DNA of 6,537 nt from positions 1-6,537 of the forward strand of contig MKRS01000575.1 of assembly GCA_001897035.1 (NCBI GenBank). The letters run 5' to 3'. The DNA is from Bacteroidales bacterium 45-6 (lineage in GTDB: Bacteria > Bacteroidota > Bacteroidia > Bacteroidales > Dysgonomonadaceae). This document shows, piece after piece, positions 5,006 through 6,537 of this stretch. The position numbers were made by a program, and so were the translations under genes. Positions within the stretch are counted from its first letter, which is position 1, and each line of letters begins with the position of its first letter. A model generated the notes under the pieces. It was not told where the DNA came from and ran no database searches. It saw nothing but the letters and a program-made list of their open reading frames with translations.

Positions 5006-6537
5006 GGACAATGCGGTCGTTAAGTTCAGCGAGCTTGGCCTTGTTCCAGCGATCGGTTGTCCCCACGAGGTAGCCCGTGATGCGTTGCAGCTTGTCGATG
5101 TGGCGGCTGCCGCATTTGGGGCATACGTCCATTTTCAACGAAGCATTTTCGTATCCGCAATCGAGGCAGCGGTTGCGGTTGTGGTTCACCGAGGTATATC
5201 CCATGTTGAATTTGTCCATCATGTCCACCACCGTTTTGATCGCCTGAGGGTTGTGGGTGGCGTCGCCGTCTATTTCCACATAAAAGATGTGTCCTCCACG
5301 GGCGAGGTCGTGGTAAGGGGCTTCTACTTTGGCTTTTTGCAAGGCCGAGCATTTGTAGTAAACCGGCACGTGGTTGGAGTTGGTGTAATATTCGCGATCG
5401 GTGATTCCCTCCACGATGCCAAAATCTTTTCGGTCGCGGCGGGTAAAGCGGCCGGCTAATCCTTCGGCTGGGGTTGCCAAGATGCTATAATTGTGCTGGT
5501 ATTGTTCCGAATATTCGTTTGCCTTGTCGCGCATGTAAGTCACGATTTCCAATCCAAACTTTTGTGCAGCTTCCGATTCGCCGTGATGCTGTCCGGTGAG
5601 TGCCACCAAGGCTTCCGCCAAGCCAATGAACCCGATGCCCAACGTTCCCTGATTGATTACCTTTTCGATGGATGCATCCGATTCCATCGCCTCGCATCCT
5701 TTCCATAAAACGGACATCAGAAGCGGAAACTGCTTGGGTGCAGCCGTTTTCTGGAATTCAAACCGCTGATGCAACTGCTTGGCGGCAATGCCAAGGAAAA
5801 GATCGAGCTTGCGGTAGAAACATTCCATTTTCTCCTTCTCATTTTCGATGTTCCGGCATTCCAAAGCAATGCGCACTAAGTTGATCGTCGAAAACGAAAG
5901 GTTTCCGCGGCCAATCGAGGTTTTTTCTCCAAAACGGTTTTCAAATACACGGGTGCGGCAGCCCATCGTGGCCACTTCGTTTTGGTAGCGTTTGGGGTCG
6001 TCGCTACGCCAGCCTTCGTGCTGGTTGAATGTCGCATCCAGATTCAGGAAATTGGGGAAAAACCGCTTCGCGCTCACCTTGCAAGCCAATTCGTAGAGGT
6101 CAAAATTTCGGTCTTCGGGCAGATAGTTCACGCCTCGCTTCTTTTTCCATATCTGGATCGGGAAAATGGCCGTAACACCATGGCCAACACCCTGATAAGT
6201 GGAATTCAGTAATTCCCGGATCACGCAACGCCCCTCGGGAGAAGTGTCGGTGCCATAATTGATGGAGCTGAAAACCACCTGGTTGCCTCCTCGTGAATGA
6301 ATGGTGTTCATGTTGTGGATGAATGCTTCCATCGACTGATGCACCCTGCCCGCTGTGCGGTTGATGGCGTGCTGCAAGATCCGGTCGTTGCCCTGCAATC
6401 CGTCCAGGTCTTTGGTCAGATAGTCTTCCACCTGCACTTCGTAGAGATGCGAATAATTTTGTCCCGTGATTTGCTCGAGGATGCGTATCTCCTCCTGAAA
6501 ACTCTTTTTGACAAAAGGGGCCAGGTAGAAATCGAAT
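4998..6537 (-). CDS. nrdD: Anaerobic ribonucleoside-triphosphate reductase, class III, C-terminal 512 residues, 5' end outside window
   Basis: This glycyl-radical enzyme reduces ribonucleoside triphosphates to deoxyribonucleotides under anaerobic conditions. The frame is open across the upper window edge, beginning FDFYLAPFVKKSF, so the true start and any N-terminal ATP-cone are missing; the family is usually 700-800 residues. Visible elements include ATMGCRTRVFENRFG, whose cysteine (5958-5960) is the expected thiyl-radical residue; SINYGTDTSPEGR near the start; and GTLGIGFIGLAEAL. Near the end are the zinc site CLDCG...CPKCG (codons at 5166-5168, 5157-5159, 5121-5123 and 5112-5114) and the radical loop RITGYLVGTTDRW, with the probable radical glycine at 5073-5075. 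The 3' end overlaps nrdG. The pair fits a fermentative anaerobe. No FNR-like or NrdR-box control can be judged because the promoter is outside the window. Pyruvate formate-lyase is excluded by the zinc site and nrdG neighbour. Confidence 0.97.
   Translation of the reverse strand, partial: FDFYLAPFVKKSFQEEIRILEQITGQNYSHLYEVQVEDYLTKDLDGLQGNDRILQHAINRTAGRVHQSMEAFIHNMNTIHSRGGNQVVFSSINYGTDTSPEGRCVIRELLNSTYQGVGHGVTAIFPIQIWKKKRGVNYLPEDRNFDLYELACKVSAKRFFPNFLNLDATFNQHEGWRSDDPKRYQNEVATMGCRTRVFENRFGEKTSIGRGNLSFSTINLVRIALECRNIENEKEKMECFYRKLDLFLGIAAKQLHQRFEFQKTAAPKQFPLLMSVLWKGCEAMESDASIEKVINQGTLGIGFIGLAEALVALTGQHHGESEAAQKFGLEIVTYMRDKANEYSEQYQHNYSILATPAEGLAGRFTRRDRKDFGIVEGITDREYYTNSNHVPVYYKCSALQKAKVEAPYHDLARGGHIFYVEIDGDATHNPQAIKTVVDMMDKFNMGYTSVNHNRNRCLDCGYENASLKMDVCPKCGSRHIDKLQRITGYLVGTTDRWNKAKLAELNDRIVHE

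Noticed and set aside
5004..5459. 151-codon plus-strand ORF inside nrdD
   Set aside because: Antisense to the conserved zinc site and glycyl-radical end of nrdD; valine/alanine-rich product typical of a shadow frame.

Overview
The window looks like a chromosomal segment of a Bacteroidota bacterium, most likely order Bacteroidales. The evidence is the gene families (a biotin-dependent acyl-CoA carboxylase split into separate subunits, anaerobic class III NrdD/NrdG, a lipoprotein with an OmpA-like domain), the lack of clear Shine-Dalgarno sequences, AT-rich leaders, and one TAnnTTTG-type -7 box. Every supported gene is on the minus strand, so transcription runs from high to low coordinates. No mobile element, tRNA, rRNA or CRISPR array was seen.

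In transcription order: (1) the C-terminal two thirds of nrdD (4998 to beyond 6537), the glycyl-radical anaerobic ribonucleotide reductase, overlaps nrdG (4490-5005), its radical-SAM activase, by 8 nt. (2) After a 235-nt gap with a hairpin comes a 295-residue lipoprotein with a coiled coil and an OmpA peptidoglycan-binding domain (3367-4254), followed by a strong stem-loop, probably its terminator (3286-3332). (3) A cobalamin riboswitch (2940-3112) leads into a 71-residue eight-cysteine protein of the cysteine-rich CWC type (2573-2788). (4) A second, independent cobalamin riboswitch (2324-2510), with its own candidate -7 promoter element, leads through a long structured leader into the acyl-CoA carboxylase carboxyltransferase gene pccB (598-2139). 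This is followed 15 nt later by the biotin carboxylase gene (582 to beyond position 1), cut by the window edge.

The central feature is the pair of cobalamin aptamers, on the same strand and about 430 nt apart. One precedes a small unexplained cysteine-rich protein. The other precedes a carboxylase expected to connect propionyl-CoA and methylmalonyl-CoA, and methylmalonyl-CoA is the product or substrate of the B12-dependent mutase. The segment therefore looks like a small B12-responsive regulon linking corrinoid supply, a putative metal-binding protein and C3 acyl-CoA carboxylation. The direction of control is not obvious: most cobalamin riboswitches switch genes off when B12 is present, yet the carboxylase would seem most useful when the mutase works. 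The nrdDG and lipoprotein genes have no visible connection to this B12 unit.
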